Source: UBA6059 sp040219045 (lineage in GTDB: Bacteria; Bacteroidota; Bacteroidia; Cytophagales; Cyclobacteriaceae). From it: a DNA stretch of 64,000 bases. Position 1 is the stretch's first letter. Each line of letters opens with the position of its first letter. The notes beneath the pieces were generated by a model. It was given only the letters and a program-made list of their open reading frames with translations, had not been told where the DNA came from and did not search any database. Location of the stretch: positions 1,984,001 to 2,048,000 of the forward strand of contig OZ245881.1 of assembly GCA_965229505.1 (NCBI GenBank), read 5' to 3'. Below, one piece after another: positions 1 to 9,335 of the stretch. Position numbers and translations under genes: made by a program.

Positions 1-1161
1 ACCTATCACAGGGAATAGTCCTATTGTCATGGCAATATTGACTGCAAAGTGGAAGAAGATTATGGAGATCACTCCGTAACCGTAGATTCTGGCGAAGTTT
101 GATTTTTGTCTTTCTGCTAAGTGAATAAGTCTGAAGAGCAAGAAAGAAAAGCCTCCTACCAGAATAAGGCTACCAATCCACCCATGCTCCTCTCCGATCG
201 TACAAAAGATAAAGTCGGTGCTTTGAGCAGGAACAAAATCGAATTTGGTTTGGGTCCCCTCGAGAAACCCCTTGCCAAAAAACCCACCTGACCCAATCGC
301 AATTTTTGATTGAGTTACATTCCATCCAATTCCTAGCGGGTCGGCACTTGGATTGATCAGTGAAAGCACCCGCTTCTGCTGATGGGGCTTTAACACCTCT
401 GTCATCACAAAGTCAACGCTTTTGACCATTCCAACGACCAAAATTGTGCCGATTACTACCGCAACAATATTCTTTGGCGACTTAATGGATAAGCCGATGG
501 CGATGAGCCCCAACACAACTAATGAAATAATGAGAACGGTCTGATTTACCAGCAGCGTGAGAATAAATACCAGTATGCCGAGTATGCCAAGGATCAATAT
601 CATCGGTGACATACCCTCCCTGAAAAAAACAAGGATAAACGCCCCATAAACCATGGCCGTACCTGTATCGCCTTGCAGTATGACAAGTACCATTGGGACA
701 CCAATGATAGCAACGGATAATATTTGCGTTTTTAGCTGTGAAAACTTCACATTAGGGGTACCCAAATACTTAGCTACGGCAAGTGCAGTAGCAAATTTGG
801 TGAACTCAGATGGCTGCAACCTGAAAGAACCAATCTCAAACCATGACCTAGAGCCGGCTACCTCCCGACCAAAAAGCAATACGAATATTAAGATAAGGAC
901 TAAAAGACCATAAAATGCAAAGCCAAAGGAGTCGTAAAACTTATAGTCCAAATTCAAGATTCCAACAATAATGAGGATGCTACTGCCTATAAAAAGTAGT
1001 TGCTTACCAGAATCAAGGCTCAGGTCAAAGATGCTTCTATTGACCTCCTCGTCGTATACCGCCGCGTATATGTTGAACCAGCCAAGAAACACCAGCACAA
1101 AGTAGATGAGTACTGTGACCCAGTCTAGATTATATACCGTTCTGTCGCCTTGTCGTATCAA
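1..1161 (-). CDS. rodA: RodA, SEDS peptidoglycan glycosyltransferase (partial, C-terminus off the left edge)
   Basis: Polytopic membrane glycosyltransferase that polymerises lipid II during cell elongation, partnering PBP2. About 387 codons are open to the window edge without a stop. Family signatures are visible: a QPSEFTK stretch in the first half, and later an AQSTDFIF-x4-GEEHGW stretch containing the conserved Asp of the SEDS active site. The last visible residues (GLFPVIG) begin the conserved Pro-rich motif near the family's end, so only a short tail is missing. I chose a TTG start at 1159-1161, because it overlaps the mrdA stop codon as TTGA and leaves the usual short cytoplasmic tail before the first membrane helix. 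No ATG lies nearby. Last visible gene of the mre operon. Confidence 0.9.
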   Translation of the reverse strand, partial: MIRQGDRTVYNLDWVTVLIYFVLVFLGWFNIYAAVYDEEVNRSIFDLSLDSGKQLLFIGSSILIIVGILNLDYKFYDSFGFAFYGLLVLILIFVLLFGREVAGSRSWFEIGSFRLQPSEFTKFATALAVAKYLGTPNVKFSQLKTQILSVAIIGVPMVLVILQGDTGTAMVYGAFILVFFREGMSPMILILGILGILVFILTLLVNQTVLIISLVVLGLIAIGLSIKSPKNIVAVVIGTILVVGMVKSVDFVMTEVLKPHQQKRVLSLINPSADPLGIGWNVTQSKIAIGSGGFFGKGFLEGTQTKFDFVPAQSTDFIFCTIGEEHGWIGSLILVGGFSFLLFRLIHLAERQKSNFARIYGYGVISIIFFHFAVNIAMTIGLFPVIG

Positions 1162-2960
1162 TACAAAAAGTCTCCTTTCAACACAAAATCTTCCAGCCAG
1201 GGTCGGGTAATCTCGCCCCGGATATAATATTCCATCAATAAGCTGCCAATGGAGGCAGCCGCTCTGCCACCCCACCCGCTATTTTCCACATAGACAGCTA
1301 TCGCAATTTGTGGTTGCTCTTTTGGGGCAAAGGCCATGAACCCTGAGTGGTCTGCTCCCTGGGAGTTTTCGACAGTACTGGTCTTTCCGCAAATGGCAAT
1401 GTCCTTGAGATACGCCCGTCGACCTGATCCGGATCTCACGACTTCCTCCATACCATCAATGATCACTGGATAATGGACCGAGTCTATACCCGCCCACTTA
1501 GGCTTTGTGAATATTTCCCTTTTTGTGCCGCGATCATCAATAGACTTGATGATATGAGGCACGTAATAATGTCCACGATTAGCCAGTATTGCTCCAAGAT
1601 TTGCCATTTGTAGTGGAGTGACCAGTACCTCTCCTTGTCCAATACTAAGGGAATAGATATTGGAGAATTTCCATCGATTAGTGCCATAGACACGGTCATA
1701 AAACTCTACTCCGGGGACATATCCACTTTTAACGGTAGGAAGGTCTGTTGGAAGCCGTACCCCGAGCCCAAAATTATTGATGTAGGACTTCCAGCGCTCC
1801 AGTCCTATCCTGGAGTCTATATACGTGTTAGGGTCATTGTCCTGATTGATGATGCGTCTAAAGACTTTGTAGAAGTAGTTATTAGAAGAGAGCATAATGG
1901 CTCTTTTCACATCATAGAAGCCATTAGGCGCTAGATCGCCTATCAACAGCCCATTGCTAAATATTTTTTCCTCAGGTGTAATAACCCCTTCTTGAAGTGC
2001 AACCAAGGCTTGTACGGTCTTGAACATTGATCCCGGAGGATACATGGCCATCAGCGGCCGATCGAATAGTGGCTTGAGGGTATCCGAATTAAGCATGTTG
2101 AAGTTGGCGGAGAACTCCCTACCGGAAAGCAGGTTGGGGTCGTAAGAGGGGCCTGAGACTAACGCAAGGATCTCACCCGTGGAGGGCTCGATGGCGGCAA
2201 CACTGCCAATTTTGCCTTTGAACAAATACTCTGCATACCTCTGCAAGTCAGCATCAATGGTACTTATCAAATCATCCCCTGGAATGGATAAGGTGTCATA
2301 AGTCCCATCTTTGAAGTCACCTTTCTCTACTCCGCGGACATTGACCATTTTATAGCTTACACCTCGCTTTCCTTTGAGCACATCCTCGTACTCCCGCTCG
2401 ATACCACTAATACCGATAAAGTCCCCTTGACGGTAATAGCCAGTTGTATCTTGCTCCAATTGCCTTCGATTGATTTCACCGACGTATCCCAGTGCATTAG
2501 ACAAGGTGCTTTCGGGATAGCTTCTGACCGTTCTGGCGAGGACGTAAAACCCGCCGTAGTTGATCAACTTGTCCTGTACGCGCGCAAACTCTACATTCGA
2601 CAGCTTCTCAATAAACTTAGAGGGCTTGATGTACGAATATCTTTTTGCTGCTGCGATCTTATCCTCAAACTCCTCTTTAGTAATCCCAAAGAAGTTACAG
2701 AAGTCTGTAGTATCACTGACTGCTACTTCCTTCGGCACCACCATCAAGTCATAGATGGGATTGTTGTAGACCAGCAACTCTCCATTGCGGTCATAGATCA
2801 ACCCGCGATAAGGATATTCTATGATCTTCTGAACAATATTATTTTCCGCCGCTAGGCGATAGCTACTATCGAGCACCTGGATAAAGAATAGCTTTATCAG
2901 GAACACAACTGCGACTATAAAAATGAAGCCCTGAACGATATATCTGCGACCGTCATTCAT
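1158..2960 (-). CDS. mrdA: Penicillin-binding protein 2, elongasome transpeptidase
   Basis: Cross-links peptidoglycan in the periplasm, paired with RodA. The 600-residue protein has one N-terminal membrane anchor (about residues 8-28), a PBP dimerisation region (about 45-220) and a transpeptidase domain (about 245-580). The catalytic SxxK is S311-M-F-K314 and the SxN motif is S358-S-N360. The third motif reads K526-T-S rather than the usual K-T-G, which I confirmed from the codons. It starts 6 nt after the mreD stop and overlaps rodA. Length is normal for the family. Function is secure; the KTS variant may alter beta-lactam affinity, but that is inference. Confidence 0.96.
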   Translation of the reverse strand: MNDGRRYIVQGFIFIVAVVFLIKLFFIQVLDSSYRLAAENNIVQKIIEYPYRGLIYDRNGELLVYNNPIYDLMVVPKEVAVSDTTDFCNFFGITKEEFEDKIAAAKRYSYIKPSKFIEKLSNVEFARVQDKLINYGGFYVLARTVRSYPESTLSNALGYVGEINRRQLEQDTTGYYRQGDFIGISGIEREYEDVLKGKRGVSYKMVNVRGVEKGDFKDGTYDTLSIPGDDLISTIDADLQRYAEYLFKGKIGSVAAIEPSTGEILALVSGPSYDPNLLSGREFSANFNMLNSDTLKPLFDRPLMAMYPPGSMFKTVQALVALQEGVITPEEKIFSNGLLIGDLAPNGFYDVKRAIMLSSNNYFYKVFRRIINQDNDPNTYIDSRIGLERWKSYINNFGLGVRLPTDLPTVKSGYVPGVEFYDRVYGTNRWKFSNIYSLSIGQGEVLVTPLQMANLGAILANRGHYYVPHIIKSIDDRGTKREIFTKPKWAGIDSVHYPVIIDGMEEVVRSGSGRRAYLKDIAICGKTSTVENSQGADHSGFMAFAPKEQPQIAIAVYVENSGWGGRAAASIGSLLMEYYIRGEITRPWLEDFVLKGDFLY

Positions 2961-2966
2961 TGATCA

Positions 2967-3470
2967 TCAGCCTCTGCTGCTACTGGAAAATATATATTGG
3001 AAAATTATCATACAAACAAAGCTGTATAGGGTACTGTAAAACACTTTCTGGATAGTTAACCAAAACAGGCCAAAACCACCAGCCTCAATAAAGAATAACG
3101 CAAAATGATGAACAAAAGTGAGTGGCAATGCAAATGTTAAAAACCACTGAAAACCGAGAGGCATCAAGCCCAACTTGACATTGGTATCACTACTCGAGCC
3201 ACTGAGCGTGACATCAAGCCAAAACGGCCTTATGAATGCGATCAACACACAGCCCGCAGCATGAATTCCCGGCGTATCATAGAACATGTCAATAAACAGT
3301 CCTATGAGAAAAGCCACTACTAAGGAGGCCACCCTATTGAAATTGTACGGCAACAGTAAAATGAGCATCACGTATGGCAGACAAAAGGCTACCTGGAATA
3401 GTTCAAGGTCTTTGAGGATCATGACTTGCGCCATGATCAATACTGCTCCGGTGATGATCTTTCTTACCAT
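2967..3470 (-). CDS. mreD: Rod shape-determining protein MreD
   Basis: Small integral membrane component of the elongasome that links MreC to PBP2/RodA. The 167-residue protein is almost entirely hydrophobic, with about five predicted membrane helices, and is poorly conserved in sequence as is usual for MreD. The call rests on topology, length and position between mreC and mrdA. Its ATG overlaps the mreC stop by one base (TAATG), indicating translational coupling. Nothing unusual seen. Confidence 0.9.
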   Translation of the reverse strand: MVRKIITGAVLIMAQVMILKDLELFQVAFCLPYVMLILLLPYNFNRVASLVVAFLIGLFIDMFYDTPGIHAAGCVLIAFIRPFWLDVTLSGSSSDTNVKLGLMPLGFQWFLTFALPLTFVHHFALFFIEAGGFGLFWLTIQKVFYSTLYSFVCMIIFQYIFSSSSRG

Positions 3471-4300
3471 TAATTATCTAGCGAAACCTGCTCAAGGGAG
3501 TCCTTTTCTACCCTTCCGTTATTCTTAATAAAGTAGACATGCTTTAAGCTGCCAAAGTCTGTGGCCAGCGCAACATCTGCATCGTAAAAGGCGGCATTGT
3601 CTGCCAGATCGATGGCTGATATAGTTCCCACGAGCAAATCAGGCGGGAAAACTGCATTGAACCCAGAAGTGAGTATACTGTCCCCCACATTGAGATCTAT
3701 ATGCCTCGGCAAAAACAAGAGCTTTGTCCTAAGCGGGTCCAACCCATCCCACTGCACACTGGCAAATGTTCCGCTAGGCTTATGGTAGACGGAAGTCAGC
3801 AAGTTCGTATGGATCAGGGTGTAGACTGTTGCGTAGCGATTAGATACATCCTTGACTTTACCCACAATGCCGTTTTGTCCCATGATTCCCATATCGGGCT
3901 TTAGTCCATCCTTTCGGCCTTTATCGATGGTAATAAAATTGAGGAGTCGGCTGGTAGATTTGTTTACTACTTCGGCTGGAAGGAATACGTACTGATTACT
4001 ATCCAGCACGGCACTATCAGCAGCCATATTGCTTTGAGCTTGCATGTTGAGTCGGGCCAGCTCCCTCCTTAAGAAGGCGTTTTCTTCGGCCAGGTCAGTA
4101 TTTACCTCAGTCAATGAGAAAAAACTACTTATATCAGAGGACACCTGGTTGACCCTACCGGTAAATGCATTGGCGGAGTTGAAAAAAAGCGCTCCCTGGT
4201 AACTATTGCTACTCGTGATCAACCACGCGGAGATGGCTTCAAGAAAAACGAAGATTAAGAATGCCCTGTATCGATAGATTAATAGGAATAAAGTCTGCAT
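3470..4300 (-). CDS. mreC: Rod shape-determining protein MreC
   Basis: Bitopic scaffold protein that connects cytoplasmic MreB to periplasmic PBP2. The 276-residue protein has an N-terminal membrane helix (about residues 10-30), a coiled-coil segment (about 55-85, where the asparagine- and leucine-rich dimerisation helix lies) and the beta-barrel periplasmic domain (about 105-260), with the typical VVNKSTSRLLNFITIDKGRKDG-like opening of the barrel around residues 112-133. It begins 13 nt after the mreB stop and overlaps mreD by one base. Length and order fit the canonical mreBCD operon. Confidence 0.95.
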   Translation of the reverse strand: MQTLFLLIYRYRAFLIFVFLEAISAWLITSSNSYQGALFFNSANAFTGRVNQVSSDISSFFSLTEVNTDLAEENAFLRRELARLNMQAQSNMAADSAVLDSNQYVFLPAEVVNKSTSRLLNFITIDKGRKDGLKPDMGIMGQNGIVGKVKDVSNRYATVYTLIHTNLLTSVYHKPSGTFASVQWDGLDPLRTKLLFLPRHIDLNVGDSILTSGFNAVFPPDLLVGTISAIDLADNAAFYDADVALATDFGSLKHVYFIKNNGRVEKDSLEQVSLDN

Positions 4301-4313
4301 GAACTAAGCTGCA

Positions 4314-5342
4314 TCACGTCATCAGCACCGCTTTATATCCGTTAATGTTTTTTAGTGCGATACCTGTGCCCCTTACTACAGCTCTCAACGGATCTTCAGC
4401 AATGTGTATTGGCAACTTGGTCTTCATGGCTAACCTCTTATCCAGTCCTCGGAGGAGAGCACCACCACCGGTGAGGTAGATGCCGTTATCATAAATATCG
4501 GCGGAGAGTTCAGGCGGGGAGATTTCAAGTGCTTTAAGTACAGCCTCTTCTATTTTAGAGACGGACTTGTCTATCGCAAAAGCGATTTCTGAGTAGGAGA
4601 TTTTGATGACTTTTGGGATACCAGTCATCAGGTCTCTACCGCGAATTTCATAGTCATCCGGCGCATCATCTAACTCGGTCAGTGCAGAACCTACTTCTAT
4701 CTTCACTCGCTCAGCAGATCTTTCACCAATCAGCAGATTGTGCTGACGCCTCATGTAGTCAAGAATATCTTTATTGAATGTATCTCCTGCCACACGGATT
4801 GACTGATCACATACGATTCCCGATAGGGCAATCACAGCGATCTCTGTAGTACCACCTCCAATGTCCACAATCATGGAACCAATAGGGCGCTCTATATCGA
4901 TACCGATACCAATAGCCGCGGCGATTGGCTCATGAATCATATATACCTCTTTGGCACCCGCGTGCTCAGCAGAGTCACGCACCGCGCGCTTTTCTACTTC
5001 CGTAATACCGGAAGGAATACAGATCACCATTCGGTGAGATGCCGGAATAAATCGACGGCTATTGCTGTCGATCATTTTGATCATGCCCCTGATCATGTGT
5101 TCAGCAGCGTGGAAATCAGCAATTACACCATCCTTCAATGGGCGGATGGTTTTGATATTCTCGTGGGTTTTTTCATGCATTTGCATGGCTTCACGGCCTA
5201 TGGCTAGCACTTTGTTGCTGTGCTTGTCAATGGCAATGATGGATGGTTCGTCCACAACGATCTTATCCTTGCTAATGATCAAGGTGTTGGCCGTGCCTAA
5301 ATCGATAGCAATATCACTTGAGAAAAAATCTAAAAACCCCAT
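4314..5342 (-). CDS. mreB: MreB, actin-like cell-shape protein
   Basis: Cytoplasmic actin homologue that forms membrane-attached filaments and orients cell-wall synthesis. The 342-residue protein shows the actin-fold phosphate-1 loop (IDLGTANT, residues 13-20) and the phosphate-2 loop (DIGGGTTE, about 160-167), then the adenosine motif TGGGALLRG near residue 290. The N-terminus MGFLDFFSSD matches bacterial MreB. First gene of the leftward mreBCD-mrdA-rodA operon, with a candidate TAnnTTTG promoter box 45 nt upstream at 5388-5395. Confidence 0.98.
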   Translation of the reverse strand: MGFLDFFSSDIAIDLGTANTLIISKDKIVVDEPSIIAIDKHSNKVLAIGREAMQMHEKTHENIKTIRPLKDGVIADFHAAEHMIRGMIKMIDSNSRRFIPASHRMVICIPSGITEVEKRAVRDSAEHAGAKEVYMIHEPIAAAIGIGIDIERPIGSMIVDIGGGTTEIAVIALSGIVCDQSIRVAGDTFNKDILDYMRRQHNLLIGERSAERVKIEVGSALTELDDAPDDYEIRGRDLMTGIPKVIKISYSEIAFAIDKSVSKIEEAVLKALEISPPELSADIYDNGIYLTGGGALLRGLDKRLAMKTKLPIHIAEDPLRAVVRGTGIALKNINGYKAVLMT

Positions 5343-5387
5343 CCTTAGTCCTTAATGTATTAAGCTGATTAAAATAGTAATAAGCTG

Positions 5388-5395
5388 CAAAAATA
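5388..5395 (-). promoter_or_regulatory. Candidate promoter -7 box for mreB
   Basis: The minus strand reads TATTTTTG, an exact match to the Bacteroidota -7 consensus TAnnTTTG, 45 nt upstream of the mreB ATG in the short purH-mreB gap. No convincing -33 TTTG element was found at the standard spacing. Confidence 0.5.
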
Positions 5396-5414
5396 GTCTT
5401 CTTAACGAACAATA

Positions 5415-6935
5415 CTAGTGGTAAAAATGCCTGAAACCAGTAAATACCATTGACATTCCGTTTTCATTGCAATAATCGATCGATAGCTGGTCTTTTATCG
5501 AGCCTCCAGGCTGGATGACCGACTTAATTCCCTCGCCCTTAGCAATCTCTACACAGTCAGGGAATGGGAAAAAAGCATCGGAAGCCATAACCGCTCCATT
5601 GAGATCAAAGTCAAAGCTCTTCGCCTTCTTGATGGCTTGGTTGAGCGCGTCAACCCGTGAAGTCTGACCCACCCCACTGGAGAGCATTTGACCGTCTTTG
5701 GCCAGCACGATGGTGTTTGACTTAGTATGCTTGGCAATCTTAGATGCGAAGAGGAGTACTCGCTGATCATCATCGCTGGGCGCCATTGTAGTAACAGTTT
5801 TCAGGTCTTCAAGACTATCCGTTTTCAAGTCTGACTCTTGTCTGATCACACCGTTGAGCAAGCTTTTGAACTCAAATGCGTTCCGGGCGGAGGCTTTCTG
5901 CTTGAGGATGACCCTGTTTTTCTTACCAGAAAGCAGTGTCAACGCCTCATCGTCATAGTCCGGCGCGATGAGCACTTCACAGAAGAGCTTGTGAATTTCC
6001 TGGGCTGTGTCTTTATCCACCTTTTGATTCGTGATCAGTATCCCTCCAAATGCTGAAACAGGATCAGCGGCCAATGCTTTCAGATAGGCCTCCTTGAGGG
6101 AGTCACCGAGTGCTACGCCACAAGCGTTTGTATGCTTGATAATTGCGAAAGCCGTATCACCAGAGAACTCGGCAATGAGTTTCACCGCAGCATCCACATC
6201 GACCAGGTTGTTATAGGAGAGTTCTTTACCATTGAGCTGGTCAAACATCTGGGAGAGGTCGCCGTGGAAAAACCCCTTCTGATGAGGGTTTTCTCCGTAT
6301 CGAAGCTCTTTAGATACACGAAGGCTTAGCTTGTGACTATCAATCTCCTGATCAGCATTGAAGTAGTTGAAAATAGCTGAGTCGTAGTGCGAGGAGATAT
6401 CAAACGCATACCCGGCGAATTTTCTCCGTGTTTCGATGGAGGTCGTGCTGTTGTTCTCAGTGAGGAGCGCCTGTACCTCTTCATATTGTTCTCTGGAAGA
6501 GACGATAAGGACATCCTTGAAGTTCTTTGCAGCAGCTCTAATCAAAGAGATACCACCAATATCAATTTTTTCGATGATATCCTGCTCCACATCAGTGCTG
6601 GCAACAGTCTCCTCAAATGGATACAGATCAACGATAACCAGATCTATTTCGGGTATTTCGTATTGTCCAAGCTGCTCATTGTCAGAAGCGAGCTCCCTTC
6701 TACTCAAAATCCCACCGAAAACTTTAGGATGCAGCGTTTTTACTCTTCCCCCAAGGATGGAAGGATAACCTGTCAGGTCTTCTACTGCGACTACCGGAAT
6801 ACCTAGTCCTTCGATAAAACTTTGTGTTCCTCCTGTACTGTAAATCGCCACACCATCTTTGTGCAGCTGTTTTACGATAGGCTCAAGGTTGTCTTTGTAG
6901 AAAACGGAGATAAGGGCGGATTTAATCTTTTTCAT
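5415..6935 (-). CDS. purH: Bifunctional AICAR transformylase/IMP cyclohydrolase
   Basis: Catalyses the last two steps of purine biosynthesis, formylating AICAR with 10-formyl-THF and closing the ring to IMP. The 506-residue protein has the N-terminal MGS-like cyclohydrolase domain (YSTGGT near 32-37, LGGRVKTLHPKVFGG at 61-75) and the C-terminal transformylase domain with its K267-H-T-N-A-C-G signature. Length is normal. It has its own candidate promoter box (6965-6972) and sits 79 nt downstream of purN, another purine gene. Confidence 0.98.
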   Translation of the reverse strand: MKKIKSALISVFYKDNLEPIVKQLHKDGVAIYSTGGTQSFIEGLGIPVVAVEDLTGYPSILGGRVKTLHPKVFGGILSRRELASDNEQLGQYEIPEIDLVIVDLYPFEETVASTDVEQDIIEKIDIGGISLIRAAAKNFKDVLIVSSREQYEEVQALLTENNSTTSIETRRKFAGYAFDISSHYDSAIFNYFNADQEIDSHKLSLRVSKELRYGENPHQKGFFHGDLSQMFDQLNGKELSYNNLVDVDAAVKLIAEFSGDTAFAIIKHTNACGVALGDSLKEAYLKALAADPVSAFGGILITNQKVDKDTAQEIHKLFCEVLIAPDYDDEALTLLSGKKNRVILKQKASARNAFEFKSLLNGVIRQESDLKTDSLEDLKTVTTMAPSDDDQRVLLFASKIAKHTKSNTIVLAKDGQMLSSGVGQTSRVDALNQAIKKAKSFDFDLNGAVMASDAFFPFPDCVEIAKGEGIKSVIQPGGSIKDQLSIDYCNENGMSMVFTGFRHFYH

Positions 6936-6964
6936 GCGTGTGTGATAGGCCTCAAATGAAGGCG

Positions 6965-6972
6965 CAAAAGTA
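6965..6972 (-). promoter_or_regulatory. Candidate promoter -7 box for purH, with a palindrome just upstream
   Basis: TACTTTTG on the minus strand, 29 nt before the purH ATG. Immediately upstream (6978-6990) is the palindrome TTATTGGCAATAA, placed where a repressor could cover the promoter. The box is an exact consensus match; an operator role for the palindrome is only inference. Confidence 0.45.
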
Positions 6973-7014
6973 GGTTTTTATTGGCAATAATTGGCTTGAC
7001 GTCAGCGCTTTACT

Positions 7015-7602
7015 TCAATCTTTAGCGGATTGGCTTAATACATACTTTTCCACAGCTACCGGAAAATGAGCATATTCTAACTGATGTATTTTTTGTGCCA
7101 GGGATTCGGGTGTATCTGTTGTACTAAGCATGCATGTCTCCTGAGTAAGAACAGCACCTTCATCGTAAGCTTCATTGACCAGATGTATGGTGATGCCACT
7201 TCTCCATTCTCCATTGTTGACCACTGCCTCATGTACTTTCGCACCGTACATACCCTTACCACCAAAAGCAGGTAATAACGCAGGGTGAATGTTGATAATC
7301 CTATTAGGATACCAGGCGACCATGGAGGAGGGGATGAGCCAAAGGAAGCCCGCCAGTATGATGTAGTCTATTTGCTCATCGGCCAGCTGATCCAGAAGGC
7401 GGCTGGATCGGTAAATGTCTTCTCTACCGAAAACACGGCTAGGGACACCTAACTTGGAAGCACGATCTAAGACGAAAGCATCTTTCTTATTGCTTAGGAT
7501 GCTTGCTACCTCGATTTGATCATGATCGGAAAAGTACTCGACCAATCGTTGTGCATTGGTACCGCTACCAGAAGCAAAAATCGCCAGTTTGATTTTGGAC
7601 AT
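7015..7602 (-). CDS. purN: Phosphoribosylglycinamide formyltransferase
   Basis: Transfers a formyl group from 10-formyl-THF to GAR in purine synthesis. The 195-residue cytosolic enzyme has the N-terminal SGSGTN phosphate-binding loop (11-16) and the catalytic triad of the family: N104 and H106 in INIHPALLP, and D147 in AYDEGAVL. Length is normal. It starts 4 nt after the stop of the prenyltransferase gene and so is probably co-transcribed with it and the DUF2520 gene. Confidence 0.97.
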   Translation of the reverse strand: MSKIKLAIFASGSGTNAQRLVEYFSDHDQIEVASILSNKKDAFVLDRASKLGVPSRVFGREDIYRSSRLLDQLADEQIDYIILAGFLWLIPSSMVAWYPNRIINIHPALLPAFGGKGMYGAKVHEAVVNNGEWRSGITIHLVNEAYDEGAVLTQETCMLSTTDTPESLAQKIHQLEYAHFPVAVEKYVLSQSAKD

Positions 7603-7606
7603 TTGA

Positions 7607-8470
7607 CTAAAAGAATGACATGCTTAATACACCGCTGAGCATCATCAGCTTGCAGTATAGACTTAAATAAGTGAATTGCTTTCTCGAATCCGCCTTCATT
7701 AACCGATAGGTGAAATACAAAAATGGAATCGCGAGTAGCGCAAAGTAGCTGGTCAGCACGATGCTGTGAATATGAAATGTAAAATAGAAGATGCTCAAAA
7801 TAAATAACCCAATGATCCAGTAAAGGAGGGTTTTGGTTTTGCGGAGGCCCCAAACTATGGGAAGGGTGAGACAACCATGGGTAGCATCACCTCGCCAATC
7901 TTCGAGATCCTTGATGATTTCCCTGATAAGGGTCAAAGCAAAAGCAAAGAAGGCATAAACGAAGACCAGCGGTTCGAAGGAACGATAATACACAGATACG
8001 ATCAATATAGCGAGCCCGGTCATCAGTGATACTGCGAAGTTGCCGATGAAGGGGAGTCGCTTGAGCTGATTGGAGTAGAGCCAGAGGATGAATGAGGAAA
8101 GGACGTGAACAGCTGCAACCCAGGGACCGACATAGATGCCAATGAGCACTGCTACCATGTTGAAGCTTGAGTGTAATAGCATAATCACCCGCCGCTTGAT
8201 CACCTTCCCTACGACTACCCGGTCAGGCTTATTGATCAGGTCGATTTTGACATCATAGTAGTCGTTGATGATGTATCCCGCCGCGGCTATCAGCATCGTG
8301 CTGATTACAAGCAGGTGTAGCCTCAGGTCTTGACCTAGCGGGAATCGCGGTTCTGGAAAAATCAGAAAAATGGCCACCAGGTATTGGCTCAGTGCAATGA
8401 TGAGCAGGTTAGGAAATCTCGTGATTTTGAGAATGCCTGGAAAAGAAAAATTGGATGGCCCGGAAGTCAT
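7607..8470 (-). CDS. UbiA-family prenyltransferase
   Basis: Membrane enzyme that transfers a polyprenyl chain to a small acceptor. The protein is hydrophobic with about eight helices and carries the two Asp-rich motifs of the family: N69-D-Y-Y-D73-x3-D77 after the second helix, and DLEDWRGD further on. Relatives in Cytophagales are often annotated geranylgeranylglycerol-phosphate geranylgeranyltransferase, but the acceptor cannot be told from sequence. I place the start at the ATG at 8468-8470; a TTG three codons upstream lies inside the promoter box and is unlikely. Confidence 0.85.
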   Translation of the reverse strand: MTSGPSNFSFPGILKITRFPNLLIIALSQYLVAIFLIFPEPRFPLGQDLRLHLLVISTMLIAAAGYIINDYYDVKIDLINKPDRVVVGKVIKRRVIMLLHSSFNMVAVLIGIYVGPWVAAVHVLSSFILWLYSNQLKRLPFIGNFAVSLMTGLAILIVSVYYRSFEPLVFVYAFFAFALTLIREIIKDLEDWRGDATHGCLTLPIVWGLRKTKTLLYWIIGLFILSIFYFTFHIHSIVLTSYFALLAIPFLYFTYRLMKADSRKQFTYLSLYCKLMMLSGVLSMSFF

Positions 8471-8476
8471 GAAGTG

Positions 8477-8484
8477 CAAAAGTA
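8477..8484 (-). promoter_or_regulatory. Candidate promoter -7 box for the UbiA-family gene
   Basis: TACTTTTG on the minus strand ends only 6 nt before the ATG. Since transcription in Bacteroidota starts a few bases past this box, the message would be leaderless or nearly so. Exact consensus match; -33 not clear. Confidence 0.5.
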
Positions 8485-8508
8485 CGCCGCTCTGTGTAGA
8501 CCGTCAAT

Positions 8509-9294
8509 TCATTTGCTGAAATGACGCTTGATTTGATCCGTAATCAACTGGTAGAGTGCCTGTGCATCTGGGTGATCAGAAAGTGACTCAATGTGGGTCT
8601 GTATCGTGTTTCTGTCGCCGCGTCTTGCCGGACCTGTCTGGCTTGCCTCCGGCCCGTCTTCAAAAGCCTTGAGCAATGTTTCCATTACCAGTGGACGCAA
8701 TAGTGCTTTATCAATGTCCAGTACAGCGAGCTGATCAAAAGCAACCCTGAGTAGGTGATTGGTAAAGTTGTTGGCAAAAACCGCAGCAAGGTGGATCCGC
8801 TTCCTGTCTTCCGAAGAAACATATCGAACATGATGGCTGAGCTCATGAGCCATGGCCAAAAGCCTGCTTCTTGTCGTATAGTCAGAAGCTTCAATCATAA
8901 TAGGCACTTCTGAAAAATCAACATTTCTATGTCTGGAAAACGTCTGTAGCGGATATAAAACCCCGAAAGAAGAGTGAGACTTTAGAATCTCAATTTCTAC
9001 AGTACCCGAGGTATGAATCACAGTGGTGGTAGGAAGTACTTTGAGTTTTTTTGCGACCTCAGCTATTGCATCATCAGACACGCACAGCACGACCAGGTCA
9101 GTATTGCTCTCACGGAAATCCAGATCTTTTTTGATCGAGCTGTCAGAACCCAAGGCTTTAACAAGCTCCACGCCAGACGCCTCCTTACGAGCACTTACTT
9201 CAAGTATGTCCAAGCCGGCTGCTGTCAACGCATGCCCAAGATGAAGGGCTACATTGCCTGTGCCGACCAGGCTAATATTTGCTATATTATTCAT
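8509..9294 (-). CDS. Rossmann-like/DUF2520 oxidoreductase-like protein
   Basis: Predicted NAD(P)-binding protein of unknown substrate. The N-terminal half is a Rossmann domain with GTGNVALHLG near residues 11-20, resembling ketopantoate/pyrroline-5-carboxylate reductase folds. The C-terminal half is the helical DUF2520 domain, ending with the polar GPARRGD segment typical of the family. The in-frame TTG at 9297 is less likely than the ATG at 9292-9294. Followed at 38 nt by the prenyltransferase start, so probably in the same transcription unit although that gene has its own promoter box. The reaction is unknown. Confidence 0.85.
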   Translation of the reverse strand: MNNIANISLVGTGNVALHLGHALTAAGLDILEVSARKEASGVELVKALGSDSSIKKDLDFRESNTDLVVLCVSDDAIAEVAKKLKVLPTTTVIHTSGTVEIEILKSHSSFGVLYPLQTFSRHRNVDFSEVPIMIEASDYTTRSRLLAMAHELSHHVRYVSSEDRKRIHLAAVFANNFTNHLLRVAFDQLAVLDIDKALLRPLVMETLLKAFEDGPEASQTGPARRGDRNTIQTHIESLSDHPDAQALYQLITDQIKRHFSK

Positions 9295-9335
9295 CAAATG
9301 TGAGGCAAATCAAGACACCAGGGTAAAATATCTAA

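Noticed and set aside
653..913. 86-residue open frame on the plus strand
   Set aside because: It lies antisense to rodA, whose membrane helices and conserved motifs are clear in the other strand. It has no start context or recognisable protein features.
6978..6990. TTATTGGCAATAA as a purN terminator
   Set aside because: The arms meet around a single base, so no hairpin loop can form. It is kept only as a possible operator.
7506..7874. 122-residue open frame on the minus strand across the purN/prenyltransferase junction
   Set aside because: It overlaps two well-supported genes in another frame and resembles nothing known.
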